DNA of 5,182 bases from JBBSEZ01 sp038239195. GTDB lineage: Bacteria > Planctomycetota > Planctomycetia > Gemmatales > Gemmataceae. Location of the stretch: NCBI GenBank assembly GCA_038239195.1, contig JBBSEZ010000588.1, positions 1 to 5,182 of the forward strand. Direction: 5' to 3'. Of the stretch, positions 5,114-5,182 are shown piece by piece. Positions within the stretch are counted from its first letter, which is position 1. The number at the start of each line of letters is the position of its first letter. The notes under the pieces are model-generated. The model did no database searches, had not been told where the DNA came from, and saw only the letters and a list, made by a program, of their open reading frames with translations. The position numbers and the translations under genes were made by a program.

Positions 5114-5182
5114 CCCAACACCGGCAAGACGCAGACCGCCCTTTCCAACCTGGTCAGCTTCACCGGGAACGCCAGCTTCGGC
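5114..5182 (+). CDS. Unidentified partial reading frame after the intron
   Basis: The frame starting at 5114 is open to the right edge (23 codons, PNTGKTQTALSNLVSFTGN and onward). It has G or C at the third position in 22 of 23 codons, save for CTT, a strong coding signature for a GC-rich genome; the other frames give low-complexity Pro/Ala/Arg or Gln/His-rich peptides. No family is recognised. It is not the continuation expected for the transposase broken at the left flank. It has no start codon on this side and is either the 3' part of a gene cut by the IS/intron or a fragment. Confidence 0.35.

Overview
The window is a nest of mobile DNA from a GC-rich bacterium; no ordinary chromosomal gene is complete. 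The IS66 transposase belongs to a variant without the usual cysteine zinc finger. From memory, such variants occur in Myxococcota and similar GC-rich groups, but the host assignment is weak.

Layout: (1) Positions 2-345 hold the 3'-truncated reading frame of a different DDE-type transposase, which runs off the left edge. (2) It is broken by an IS66-family insertion sequence with 19-bp perfect terminal inverted repeats at 347-365 and 3170-3188. The element carries tnpA (406-786), tnpB (783-1133, ATGA overlap with tnpA) and tnpC (1202-3106). A short AT-rich gap before tnpC holds a near-consensus sigma70-type promoter and an overlapping perfect inverted repeat. tnpC contains a four-copy in-frame 42/48-bp tandem repeat, a heptad duplication and a polyproline tract. 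(3) A group II intron (about 3189-5113, 1925 nt) abuts or lies inside the right terminal repeat. It starts GTGCG, ends GAT, encodes a reverse transcriptase/maturase (3555-5045), and has recognisable domains V and VI with a bulged branch-point A at 5106. (4) The last 69 bases (5114-5182) are an unassigned partial reading frame with very high third-position GC.

How the parts work together: TnpA, TnpB and TnpC form the IS66 transposition set. The intron's candidate exon-binding sites (EBS1 3372-3377; EBS2 3284-3289) pair with the IS66 terminal inverted repeat, so the intron appears to recognise the end of this IS as its homing site. This is the most interesting signal in the window. The left and right flanks of the IS do not show the expected 8-bp target duplication or resume the broken transposase, which suggests a later rearrangement. 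I found no CRISPR array, tRNA, rRNA, defence system or metabolic gene.
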